Shown piece by piece: positions 11,786-23,630 of a stretch of DNA of 64,000 nt. The notes beneath the pieces were generated by a model that was not told the origin of the DNA, searched no databases, and saw only the letters and a program-made list of their open reading frames with translations. Position numbers and translations under genes: made by a program. Every line of letters starts with the position of its first letter. Within the stretch, counting starts at the first letter, position 1. Where the stretch lies: assembly GCA_026214975.1 (NCBI GenBank), contig CM047815.1, positions 66,285,852 to 66,349,851 of the forward strand, in the 5' to 3' direction. The stretch is from Gentiana macrophylla. Taxonomy: Eukaryota > Streptophyta > Magnoliopsida > Gentianales > Gentianaceae.

Positions 11786-12557
11786 AATTTTCTTAGACAT
11801 TACAGTTTTATAATTCATATATGTCTACAAACAGTTTTTCAAAAGAGGAACATTGTTTGGTGTTGATTAGGAAGGGACTGGATCTTCATAGCAAAAGTTA
11901 GATTGTTAATATCTGGCATCTTTTGTGGCATATGCATAGGGTTTCCAAAATTTTGTTGTTATGTAGATTTTTTCTTCTACTTTTTTGTCTTCACAATTGA
12001 TTGGGGAATTCTAGCTTGATTTTCTTCAGGGGGTGCTTGTCGGTTTCGGTTGGATCTTCCTTGTATGCTTTTGTAGCATTTTTCGTGCTTGTTCCAATTG
12101 TGACTTTCTGCGTTTGGCCTTTTTTCCTTCTTGCTTTTCTCGCAATCATTTTATGTATATGTGAGGTTAGTGTATCGTTGTTGCAATGTTCAAGATATCC
12201 ATTTAATTAGGTACATTAGGTGCAGTTTTATGTAATGTGTTGTGTCATTGAGTGGGTATAAAAGATTACATAGTCATTATTCTTTTTCTGTGAGGTTTAG
12301 ATTGTTACTGATTTATTGTTACAGGGTATTTTCCATTTGGTTACTGGTCTGAATTTTAGTTGCTGTTAGGTCACCAGTAAGGTCAGAGTGACTCCAATTC
12401 TGAACATTGTATCTTGGTCTTTGGTCGGCATACTTCTTTCCTGAGGTTCTGATGTGGGCTCTGATTTCTTTTCCATGCAGTTTCTCATTTGCCATGTGCA
12501 TCAATCTTTCCATTTCCTGTGGAATAATGCGTCAATAGTTACTATGTAGGTTACCTT

Positions 12558-14390
12558 TGTTAGGTGTGATGCCCGAAAGACAATTTTGTAATTGTTTTAT
12601 TTAATAAATGAAATGATGTTATTATTCATATTTATTATTCTCATAATCACCGATGTGACAATAGTATTTACACTACAGAAAACCCTAAGTATATCGTTTA
12701 TGTAATCACTTAACTCAGTGTATGGTGTATACACGGGAGGATTGAGTTAGTGAAGATGTACTTAAAATACAATTAGCCCGTAGTGAAGTTAATCGAGAGT
12801 ATCGGTCTCTCCTTTAACGTGCTATTAATGCGCTTGAGAACACAGTTGGTGTGATTGTCTTATCCGGACTTTCGGTTAAGAGAACCTAATGGGGCATTTA
12901 TATATGATAGATATATCATATAGAAATTTGGACCGATTTGATTAGAGTTCACGATATAATTCCGTAATCGATAAGTCTTATCGAATCAATGGATGATCAT
13001 ATTTATGGATATATCTTAATCCCGAGGTGATCACGATCCAACCGCTTGAATCGATATGAAGTTTGACTTGACGGTTAAGGATTACACCGAGTCTGTGGTC
13101 CGAATTACCCCATCTTGGCATTGTCTTTGGATTGAGTGAGTAGTACGTGTTATCACAGATACGGAATCCATTCTTTCCATTTATGGAAGTAGATGACAGT
13201 TCCTTATTTGTTAATCCTAGAAACCGATCGATCGCGCGAGTTCATATCACATCGATTGATCACCGGTGAGTTGTATGAATTAATTGATCACTAGGGGTTA
13301 ATGGTAAATAAGGATAAGAGGTTCTAAAAGGGTTAACGGTAACTTCCCGATTTAGAATGAGCGATCTATGGAGGATTAATCCATATGTAATGATTATATC
13401 AATGGACGCTTATTATTATTCTCGTGAGGAGATAAATATAATCTCATAATCGGAGGAGTGCGATCACGGGATTATGGTGGCATATTCTCGTGATTGATTT
13501 ATCGAATATAATTATTCTATAATTATTTATTTGATTTATCGGAGTCCGTGATTATTAGTCCATTGGTCCCCGACGTGCCTCCTATATAAGCATAGCTATT
13601 CTCGGACGTCGAATCCTAATAATATTAATTTAGTTCTTGTTGGACTTTATTAAAGCGATATGTGAATTAATTGTTTAGTGAATTTATTAAATTAGTTAAA
13701 TTTAAATAATTAAATATGTGGAAAAAGACATTTTCCATAATGTCTTACTTAATTGTGTTATAGCCCAAAAATTAATTATGACTAGGTCATGAATTAAAAG
13801 TGGCGCCCCCTCTTATTTTTGGAACAAGAAATTAGTTTCTTGTGATTAATAAGACATGTGCATAAAATATTTATTGGATAAATATTTATGGAAAGAAATA
13901 AAGATAAATATTATCCTAAATTTGTTCTAGAATATTTTGGGATTATCTTTTATTTAATAGGATTATCATAATTGATTTTGTATTAATTATAAAATCCTTG
14001 GAGGCTAAGTTTTACTCTCCTATATAAAGAGAGTTCTAAAGCCAAATAACACACTACAATTTTAGACTTCTACCTCTTAGAGAGGAGAAGGAAAATTTCG
14101 ACCAAAGGGAGACAAGGGAAAATCTTGGAGATTTTTCCGGGTAGCATATCGGGAGGGTTCGAGTCGAGAATTCCTTCCACCGGGAGTTGCTTGGATCACA
14201 CGTACGGAAGATCGTGGTGCTCTTCGCGCTTTCCTTCGTTCATCCTATTGCGGTTCTTCAACTTGGATTTTGAGATCCAAGAGGTATGTTCTACAACCCC
14301 CTTGTAGATATAGATCTAGTTATTTTATTACGTGTATTATATAGATCTAGATCCATTAAATCGCTTCCGTTGCGGATGGTATTACTAACA
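12558..14390 (+). repeat. LARD-A copy 1, 5' LTR (1833 bp)
   Basis: Starts TGTTAGGTGTGATGCC and ends GGTATTACTAACA. The TATA box TATATAAAG lies at 14021-14029. It differs from the 3' LTR by scattered substitutions and short indels, many of them one or two bases, for example around 12715-12740 and 13680-13750. Confidence 0.95.
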
Positions 14391-14391
14391 G

Positions 14392-14400
14392 TGGTATCAG
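14392..14400 (+). other. Primer binding site of LARD-A copy 1 (initiator tRNA-Met)
   Basis: TGGTATCAG one base after the LTR. It matches the first nine bases of the usual plant copia site TGGTATCAGAGC, which is complementary to the 3' end of tRNA-iMet. In LARD-A copy 2 the match is longer (58596-58608). Confidence 0.88.
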
Positions 14401-17400
14401 TCGCCATGGTGATCTATATTTATACGTATAAAATATTAGATCTAGGAGTGGTAAAACATGTAGATTTTTTGTCCCAATTTTTTTGGGGGCCGATGCATAT
14501 GTTTAATTTTTATGCTTATGAATGTCGTGGTTGAAGAGATGGATTGGGGTTGGCACTGTTTACCCGTTAGATCTATTGTAAACTCATATAAACGATGAAA
14601 ATTCGTCCATATGAGTATAGGAAATTATGTAATTCTTTTTTATTGCAATTTTAATTTCCAGAAAATAGATCTGTTTAGTAGCTGTTTAGTTATTTCGTGT
14701 TTCCCGTTGATCGAACCGTTGAAACGAAGATCCCTCCGGTCAGAATCAAGATTAGAAGATGATGATCAACTCCACAAATTTTGGCGTCGATCAGAGTCCG
14801 TTTCGATATCCGTTTGATGCTGCGAAGAGGCTGCTGTAACAGAAAAAAACACAGGATTCACAGAAACACTATCTGTGACTTCCTCGATTTTCTGGGAGAG
14901 TTTGGACCGTTGAAAAGCAAATCCGACTGTTCAGATTGATCAAATTTGAGTTTTGGACGTACCATAAAAATTTCAGGTCGATCGGGATTCATCTCGATTC
15001 CCGATCTGCCTCAGGAAGTCCTTGATGCAGTGCAGTCAAAGTCAGATTCAGCAGCAAGTGTGGAGGTTTACTGGAGAAAATTGGTAAGTCAAAGCACCGA
15101 TCCAACCGTCCATATTGAATTTCAAGGAGTGAAGATAAGATCTGGAAAGTTTCGTCCCGATCCGAGTTCGTTTGTATGCCGATCGTCGAAGAGTTCGAAC
15201 AGCTGCAGATTTACTTAGAAAGTTGTAAACCCTAGTTAGGGTTTTGGTTATTTATTTTCTAAATAGATTAGATACGGGGGTGCCAACGATCCATCTCGGT
15301 GTTTAAATTTTCCGCATTTATTTTTTATGTGTTTGATCATAAAATAGATATAAAACCGGAATTGCCATGACATGCATCATATCATAAATTCACTCCATGC
15401 ATACATGTAGAATTTTAATTTTGGTAATTAAAATAGGCATGTATACAAACTCGTGTAATTAGTTGAAATTTAATTAATACGTGGTAATTAATAAATTTAG
15501 TAACTAATTAATGATCCGAGGACGGGTTATGAAATCGTTAGGCCTTTCGGTGTGTGTTCTCGGTGAACCGCCTTAAAGCCCAAACGAGATCACGTTCTTC
15601 AATTCGTAGTGTGTCTTACGAGATTGAATGATGGTAAAAGAACAATAAATCTTGGATAAAAACGGTTCGCTTATAGGTTGGGTGGTCAACTGAGCTAGGC
15701 TCGACCGACTTAACCCTCCTAGTGTGATGTATGCACGGGGGTCCGGCAAGACTAAGCTACACCGGAGAACGGAGGGGTGATTCCTTCTTATCTCAATGAG
15801 GCCGTCTTGACCCGATTTCGTCCGACTGTCACATATGTTCCAACGAATAGGACGGGTAGGCTTGCCTACGTTACCGACACCATTCGGAATCCTTGATTTG
15901 ATGTGCTTTTATGTTAACATCAAAAGGCGTGGTTAGTTAACCCACAACCACTTCCAAAATATTGAGTGGGAGCGGGGAGGCGACAACCAACCCCACGGCC
16001 TCTACTATAGATACAAGTAAGTGAGAGAAGGGTGACGCCGAGGCGCTTTGATTTCGTCCCCCTAAGGATGGTGTTCGCCCTATCAACATTCATGGCTTGG
16101 TCTCCGAAAGGATAGGATTTCCGGTACTCGTTGGGTCACTGACCTATCCTAAGACGGCATACTCGGGCGTACCTAAGAGATCCGATATAGTAGGTCACAC
16201 TCATCATGGGTATTTTTGATAATATCTAGGCTAAAAGGAAGGTAGTCAATGAATAAAGGGATGTTCGATTCTCGTGGGATGTTCGATTCTCACAAGTTAT
16301 TCATTGATGAGATTGTCTCGATTTATGATCATCTCTTTGACCTACCTCTTCGGCGGCCTTCGAGATGCGAGGTTAAAACCTTGGAATGGTAGAGTAGACT
16401 TAATTTTAGTTTACAATTCCTAAAATAAAATATAGTAGTGTTAAACTTGAATTAATACATGTCATTTTATTTACAGCATTATATCCCTTACTAAATTGCT
16501 TAAAATTTATAATTGACTAGTATTGACTTCGTTAAAAAGTGGAAAGTAACTAGGACGTTGAACTAGTTAATCGATAATGCAATTATTTTTTGAAAGAGAT
16601 ATTTTCTCTTAAGCCTTTTAAAAACCAGAGTGACATATAGGTATGTCACTAGTGTCATTCGTGTCAAACGGGAGACAAACTTAGGTGATTTCGGACTTTG
16701 AAATTCTTAGTGAATTTTGAGTGTGTAGTGATTACACGAGTAATTTTCTAATTGAAAAATCGGAAAATCATGAAGTGTTACTAGTTGGACGATATTTGGA
16801 ATCGATGAACTAGTGGGAGCTTTATGATTTGTTGTTTTTCTAGAACATCGAAACGTAATCGACTACACACGTAACCGTTCTAATTGAAAAACCGGGAAGT
16901 CATGAAATGTCGCTAGTTGGACGATATTTGGAATCGATGAACTAGTGGGAGTTCTATGATTTGTTGTTTTTCTGGAAACATTGGAACTATAAGATTTTTC
17001 TAATCGAAAAAATCGGAAAATCATAAAAAATAAAGCGTTGCTCGTTAGACGGTATTTGGAACCGATAAACTAGTGGGAGCTTTAATGTTATGATTTGTTG
17101 TTTTTTCTGGTATATTAGAAAATCCGAGAAGTCCCGACGAGTAACACTCGAAATAGACATCCCATGGTTCAAGAGTAGTGTCTACTCAAACGAAACATTG
17201 GTTCAAGATCAATTTCCATTCATTGAAAGTCAAGAATGGGAGAATATGTCTAAAAGTGTTAGTCACCTAAATCGAGAAAATTTTAAGGTCGAACGAAAAT
17301 TAATTAATCGAAAATCATAGGATAAGGCGGTGATTTTGGATCACCAACCTATGAATCCTTGGCGATTTTCTCGAGCTAAGTTCTTTGGAAGAACAAGGTA

Positions 17401-19947
17401 GCAGTGCATTTAACGATTAAAAGAGTAAACAACGGGCAGTTAATTTTAGCTAGAATAGTGGGAGTGATATAAGGAAATGAATCTCGGATTCAATCCTTGG
17501 ATATCGCGGAAAAATTATTTTCTGTTTACGATTCGTTGGAACGAATGGATTTACCTTCTATTCGATAATTTGTTTCTCGTATATAAAGTGAATATACCAT
17601 TTGTAGTACGAATCCAAGACTCGGACTTTTGTTTGATAAAGTCAAAACCACTTAGAAGCTCTTTGAAATATGTATACAAAACACATCTTAAGAACTATTA
17701 AAAGCAATTGGTTTCTATATTTAGATAAACGCTTCTTCATATTCCATAGTTAGTGCATAGTCCCTAAAAGACAAGACTCGAAGGCGGCTCGGGGTGATTC
17801 CTTTCTCTCGGTCTGGTTATATTGTCTCAAAGGTTCAATGACTAAGTTTCCTTTCAATCGGGAAAGGATAATGGTTATAAAGAAGTAACATAGCTTGTTC
17901 ATGACGACCTTCGGGTCTAATGAAAGATACAAGCTAGTAGGAGCTTCAGTAGTGACTTTCTTGTCGATAACTATTCGAACACTCCGTCGCTTTATCCAAA
18001 ATATTTTTGAGGTTTCTCTGTTTTCACAGAGATAGAGTATTCTATACTCGGAATAGGCCATTCATAGTCCTCGAAACTGATGCTCGGCCTGCCTCAAAGT
18101 GAAATGTTTTCACTAAGTGAGAAACCGTAAAATTGCCTTATATATGTTTTTAGATGTGCTACAATACACTGCATAACTCAATAAAGATATTAGAAGCGAA
18201 ATAACGGTTTACATTGAAATGTAAGACCGAGAAGTCAACCTAGAATATGCTTTGGAATTTACGGATAAGGTGTGGACTCGGTTCACCCCACTTCCATAAA
18301 TATAAGCATTTAGCACACGGTGCTTGAAGGTAGGTCTGGAAATTTCGCGAACACGTTCGGTCAGTGACCAATCGTTCAATATCTTGTAGCATTGAGAAAA
18401 AGGTTTGTTATAAGATTCTTGAAATCGGGAAGGACGGTTATCTTTATTGCGTCTTTTCCGATAGAGTCTATGAACAAGTAAAACCTTAAACCTTGCGAGA
18501 CGTTACTCAAGGTAGTTACTAAGCGATTAAAATCGGACCACATCCAACATCGGTTGTTGGTGATAACACTAAATACTACTAAACTAGATCGAATTTGATC
18601 CACCGAGAATGTAGTGGGAGTATGGTTTACCAATTACCCATTACGGGTTCTCGTGGACTTTGTAGTCGAGGATCGATTGATGACCTATGGCTCTTTTGTG
18701 AGCGATATAGGATTACGATAATAGAGGTTGGTTTAATGGCCATAACCCTGTGAATGGAGTTCGGTACTCCACTGTTCATGCTCTTGTAGAACCACTGAGC
18801 GTCTCAGCCGAGTGGGAGTAATTGGATCTACACGGAAAAGAGTAGAATGAGTTCGGTATTGCATGATTTCGTTCAAAAGCGAGAAAATAGGGGTGATTCC
18901 TAAGACTTTCTTGCCAAACAAGCGGAGTCTGGATTCATTCGAAACAAAAAGGGTATTGACTTATGAACTTATGACGGGATGGTATCATCAAGGCTTATGT
19001 CCTTTGTGGATAAAAAGCAAACCTCTCGGTCATTGGAAGTCATATATTTCTACAATATGTGGATTTGACGAATATTGATAAGTCTTTTGTAGAGACCGGA
19101 TATCAATTTTAGTACAGAGAGTGAATATATAAATTAGTGTTTGTGAAGGATAACACCGCACACAGATTGGAATCAACATGGGTGTGTTATCTCGAAGTCG
19201 AACCGACAATGCCACAATTCTCTGCAGCAGAGATTTGGACAACATTCTTAAGAGTTTGACTCGGTCGAATTCATTAGAATCGATCCTTTGGTTTCCCATC
19301 CATCTTATTGGTTAAGATGATGCATCTGTGTATGCAACATTCAATGAGGAAGTTCTACCCTATGCCTCGGGAATGACTCTCAAATCTTCGGATCGGGAGA
19401 AATGGGATAGATTCTCTTTCTAGTAAGAGATGGTCGAGGTTATTGAACGTCAACTTTGATCGAATCTTAGATTCGGCGGTTAACAAAGCAAGTTTAGTAT
19501 GTCCTTTAGTATCTTGAAGAGAACGAGGAACAATATGCGGACATATTCATGTGTGAACTTGGATATGTGTGATACAATCGATTTTGACTTTAAGTCGATT
19601 GAGGATGATCGTTAAGTCGATCTCGGGCTCGATGATTTACTCGGTACCACATGATTTGATGGACCGTAACGTTCGATTCTACGGATCGTCTCGAGCCGAC
19701 AACCCGACTAATCATTAAGACCCATGACATTCGGGATGTAGTACTCCCGAGTCACCGACCTATCCTACGACGGCATACTCGGAGTGTATTTTGGAATCTG
19801 AAATGGTTATGACATGCTTAGTGGGTACTAGAATACGGGATGAGTCTCCATTGCTTTAGAGCAAGTGGGAGATGTAGTTTGTTGTATTTTAAATAATAGG
19901 GTGTGCTCTAAAACAATTAATCACATGCTTTCGTGCAAGTGGGAGAT
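14401..19947 (+). other. LARD-A copy 1 internal region, no recognised gene
   Basis: 5.5 kb without a domain I recognise. Visible structure: a 120-132 bp tandem repeat (16747-17110), a 50 bp direct repeat near both ends (16122-16171 and 19740-19788), a small hairpin at 15856-15869 and a motif CTCGGTGAACC at 15559. Much of the 5' third is shared with LARD-A copy 2 (58594 onward). Confidence 0.8.
16747..17110 (+). repeat. Three-unit tandem repeat, period 120-132 bp, in LARD-A copy 1
   Basis: Units start at 16747, 16879 and 16999, each with TCTAATTGAAAAA or TCTAATCGAAAAA. They share TGGACGATATTTGGAATCGA (third unit diverged), AACTAGTGGGAG and TGATTTGTTGTTTTT. Confidence 0.88.
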
Positions 19948-21785
19948 TGTTAGGTGTGATGCCGAAAGACAATTTTGTAATTGTTTTATTTAATAAATGA
20001 AATGATGTTATTATTCATATTTATTATTCTCATAATCACCGATGTGACAATAGTATTTACACTACGTAAAACCCTAAGTATATCGTTTATGTAATCACTT
20101 AACTCGATTGTATGGTATATACGGGAGGATTGAGTTAGTGAAGATGTACTTAAAATACAATTAGCCCGTAGTGAAGTTAATCGAGAGTATCGGGTCTCTC
20201 CTTTAACGTGCTATTAATGCACCGAGAACACGATTGGTGTGATTGTCTTATCCGGACTTTCGGTTAAGAGAACCTAATGGGGCATTTATATATGATAGAT
20301 ATATCATATAGAAATTTGGACCGATTTGATTAGAGTTCACGATATAATTCCGTAATCGAGAAGTCTTATCGAATCAATGGATGATCATATTTATGGATAT
20401 ATCTTAATCCCGAGGTGATCACGATCCAAGCGCTTGAATCGGTATGAAGTTTGACTTGACGGTTAAGGATTACACCGAGTGCGTGGTCCGAATTACCCCA
20501 TCTTGGCATTGTATCTTTGGATTGAGTGAGTAGTCCGTGTTATCACAGATACGGAATCCATTCTTTCCATTTATGGAAGTAGATAGACGATTCCTTATTT
20601 GTTAATCCTAGAAAGCGATCGATCGCGCGAGTTCATATCACATCGATTGATCACCAAAGTGAGTTGTATGAATTAATTGATCACTAGGGGGTTAATGGTA
20701 AATAAGGATAAGAGGTTCTAAAAAGGGTTAACGGTAACTTCCCGATTTAGAATGAACAGTCTATGGAGGATTAATCCATATGTAATGATTATATCAATGG
20801 ACGCTTATTATTATTCTCGTGAGGAGATAAATATAATCTCATAATCGGAGGAGTGCAGTCACGGGATTATGGTGGCATATTCCTGTGATTGATTTATCGA
20901 ATATAATTATTCTATAATTATTAATTTGATTTATCGGAGTCACGATTATTAGTCCATGGTCCCCGACGTGCCTCCTAATATAGCATAGCTATTCTCGGAC
21001 GTCGAATCCTAATAATATTAATTTAGTTCTTGTTGGACTTTATTAAAACGATATGTGAATTAATTGTTTAGTGGACTATTAAATTAGTTGGGCTAAATAA
21101 TTAAATATGTGGAAAAGACATTTTCCATAATCTTGGCCCAATTGTGTTATAGCCCAAAAATTAATTATGACTAGGTCATGAATTAAAAGTGGCGCCCCCC
21201 CTCTTATTTTTGGAACAAGAAATTAGTTTTCTTGTGATTAATAAGACATGTGCATAAAATATTTATTGGATAAATATTTATGGAAAGAAATAAAGATAAA
21301 TATTATCCTAGATTTGTTCTAGAATATTTTGGGATTATCTTTTATTTAATAGGATTATCATAATTGATTTTGTATTAATTATAAAATCCTTGGAGGCTAA
21401 GTTTTACTCTCCTATATAAAGAGAGTTCTCCCAAGCCAAATAACACACTACAATTTTCGACTTCTACCTCTTAGAGAGGAGAAGGAAAATTTCGGCCAAG
21501 GGGAGACAAGGGGAAAATCTTGGAGATTTTTCCGGGTAGCATATCGGGAGGGTTCGAGTCGAGAATTCCTTCCACCGGGAGTTGCTTGCATCACACGTAC
21601 GGAAGATCGTGGTGCTCTTCACGCTTTCCTTCGTTCATCCTATTGCGGTTCTTCAACTTGGATTTTGAGATCCAAGAGGTATGTTCTACAACCCCCTTGT
21701 AGATATAGATCTAGTTATTTTATTACGTGTATTATATAGATCTAGATCCATTAAATCGCTTCCGTTGCGGATGGTATTACTAACA
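19948..21785 (+). repeat. LARD-A copy 1, 3' LTR (1838 bp)
   Basis: Starts TGTTAGGTGTGATGCC directly after the purine-rich AAGTGGGAGAT and ends ACTAACA, followed by the duplication ACCTT. TATA box at 21413-21420. Confidence 0.95.
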
Positions 21786-23323
21786 ACCTTTACCTTAGAA
21801 ACCTGTTGTTATACGATATTTCGTATGTTATGTTATGTTATGTTAGTATATGGTATATGGTGTTGTTAATATGTGTGTACCTTAGATTCCATGATATGTA
21901 GCTGTGTTGCAGTGTGTTCCAGTAGTTTCTCAGCACATTTGTCAAACATTGTGGCTGTGATGCTCCTTGTGTCATCTTTCAAGTGTATAACCATTTTGCA
22001 TCTGTTTTAAATGGAATGATTATTATTTGTTTGGTTTTGCTGTATTGGATGTAGGAGTAGTATCTTGAAGTTGTACAGGTTACCTAGGCATTGCAATTTC
22101 ATCTTTATTGCAAGTGTTGCAACGGAATTCTTCATTTGCCTGTGCTTTGGTTGGTTGATGGCATCTCGGACACGTAGCGTAGTGAATTTGCTGAGATATA
22201 TCTTGGATTGACATTTTGCATATCATGTGGAGGTCCTGTGAGTGCATTATTTCTGTTATATTACAGTAAAGAATATTTGTGTGTATACATTGTGATTGAT
22301 GGTTAGAGTATGGATTACCATTTATTCCTTCTGTTTGATATATAATTTATATAGTAAGTAGCTATGTATTTTAATATTTATTACCTGGCTATCATCCGTT
22401 GTCACCTGTGCCTGTTGTGTACTGCTGGCTTTGAGAGTGTGAGAGGTCATTTGTGTTGTCTTAATGCTTTCTGTCATTGCAAGGGCCTTGATTGTTGCTA
22501 TGTTGTCCTTCACCCTATTGCCCAATAAATTGTTTGTCAGACCTGTTTGATCATATGTGTTGTTTGAATAGAGAGTAAGATTGTTTTTCATCTTACCATT
22601 TTTCCATATGCTTCACTTGCGGCATATCAGGTTCTACTATAACATAGGAAAATGGAACCGTCGAAAGTGAGCCACCTACATCAACAGATAGTAAATAGTT
22701 ATATGATTTAATCAGAATTTTTTTTTTTTTATGCATATGATTTTGTATTTGGTTTACCTGAGTATTCTGTGGCTATCAGTCGCCTACATACAATTATAGG
22801 CATTGTTTGTCTCTTGTGGTATATGGTAGATGCCTGATTTGATACAAATTCTGCCCACATTGTTAGTGAATAGGGCTTCATGCTGTTTTAGAAACAGGGG
22901 TAACGTTAGATAAATAAAGGAAATACTATTAGATCATGTACTAATATGGAACCCAAAAAAATTAGGATATTGCTTTGACTGTAGGCAATAAGGACATGTA
23001 TATTTGGATTCAATTTTCTGGTGAATATATCTGTCTTCTTGTGGTTAAATGTATGCATTTTTGGTGCAGTGTATTTATGGTTGTGCTGTGAAATGTTGCA
23101 GGCTTGGTTATTTGGGATGTTTAATGTCATTGTGGCAGTGCTTTGATAATATAAATGTTGTCTTTATACTACTCACTAAATGACAAACAATGCCACCAGC
23201 ATATTAAATGCAGTCTTAGAAGTTTTTCTATTTAAAATTTGTTGTTAAATATTGTTGTTCAGAACACATTCATTGTCTAATACCTGCAAACATTTTAGTC
23301 CCTCTTAGATTCGAAAGACACAA

Positions 23324-23630
23324 AGTATGGCTTTTGAAAGCAACTTCCCAGGAATAATTTATGAAACAGAGGAAGGGATGTATGATGCTTATGCACCACC
23401 AATTCCACCTAAATTAGATGGGGATCCAATCACAGAGGCAGAAATAGTGAAAGTGGGCACTTATCGACAAGGTTGTAAAAGAGTTTGGCAAAGTGGAGCG
23501 TGATAGGAAGGGCCAAAGAATCAGCACGAGAGCAAGCAGAATGAACAAAGTATGTGGAAGAGGATGTATCGCGATGAGGAAGAAGCTCAAGCGACAAAGG
23601 TGACAACAAAGGAGCGAGATGAGGTTACAA
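23324..23630 (+). pseudogene. Broken ORF of unknown function in an intron of the Helitron 1 RPA-like gene
   Basis: On the strand opposite to the RPA-like gene, an ATG in good context (AAAGTATGGC) at 23324 opens a frame of about 59 codons with protein-like composition (MAFESNFPGIIYETEEG, then PPIPPKLDG). At about 23455 the +1 frame takes over and reads ALIDKVVKEFGKVERD and then a basic end (MRKKLKRQR) to a stop at 23628-23630. One indel would join them. The intron is about 1.6 kb here against 98 bp at the matching position in Helitron 2, so this may be captured DNA. I do not recognise the protein. Confidence 0.4.

Larger units (their letters stand above)
12558..21785 (+). mobile_element. LARD-A copy 1: complete non-autonomous LTR retrotransposon, 9.2 kb
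   Basis: Two near-identical LTRs (12558-14390 and 19948-21785) flank a 5.56 kb internal region, and the whole is flanked by the 5 bp duplication ACCTT (12553-12557 and 21786-21790). A TGGTATCAG primer site follows the first LTR, and GCAAGTGGGAGAT precedes the second; both are typical of plant copia elements. The internal region gives no gag or pol domain in any frame. The open frames there are short and show no recognised motif, so it is called a large retrotransposon derivative that needs a partner's enzymes. It is inserted, in opposite orientation, in an intron of the Helitron 1 RPA-like gene. Confidence 0.93.

Noticed and set aside
12001..12210. 69-codon hydrophobic frame in the Helitron 1 tail
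   Set aside because: T-rich sequence easily gives hydrophobic frames; no partner in Helitron 2.
14392..14400. Possible tRNA gene at TGGTATCAGAGC-type sequences (also 36997, 58596 and 61098)
   Set aside because: Only the 9-13 bases complementary to the tRNA 3' end are present, next to LTR ends; they are primer sites.
14125..19299. Open frames of 60-103 codons in LARD-A copy 1
   Set aside because: No domain or family motif. Two of them (14125-14534) lie in the LTR and recur at 21520 only because the LTR is repeated.
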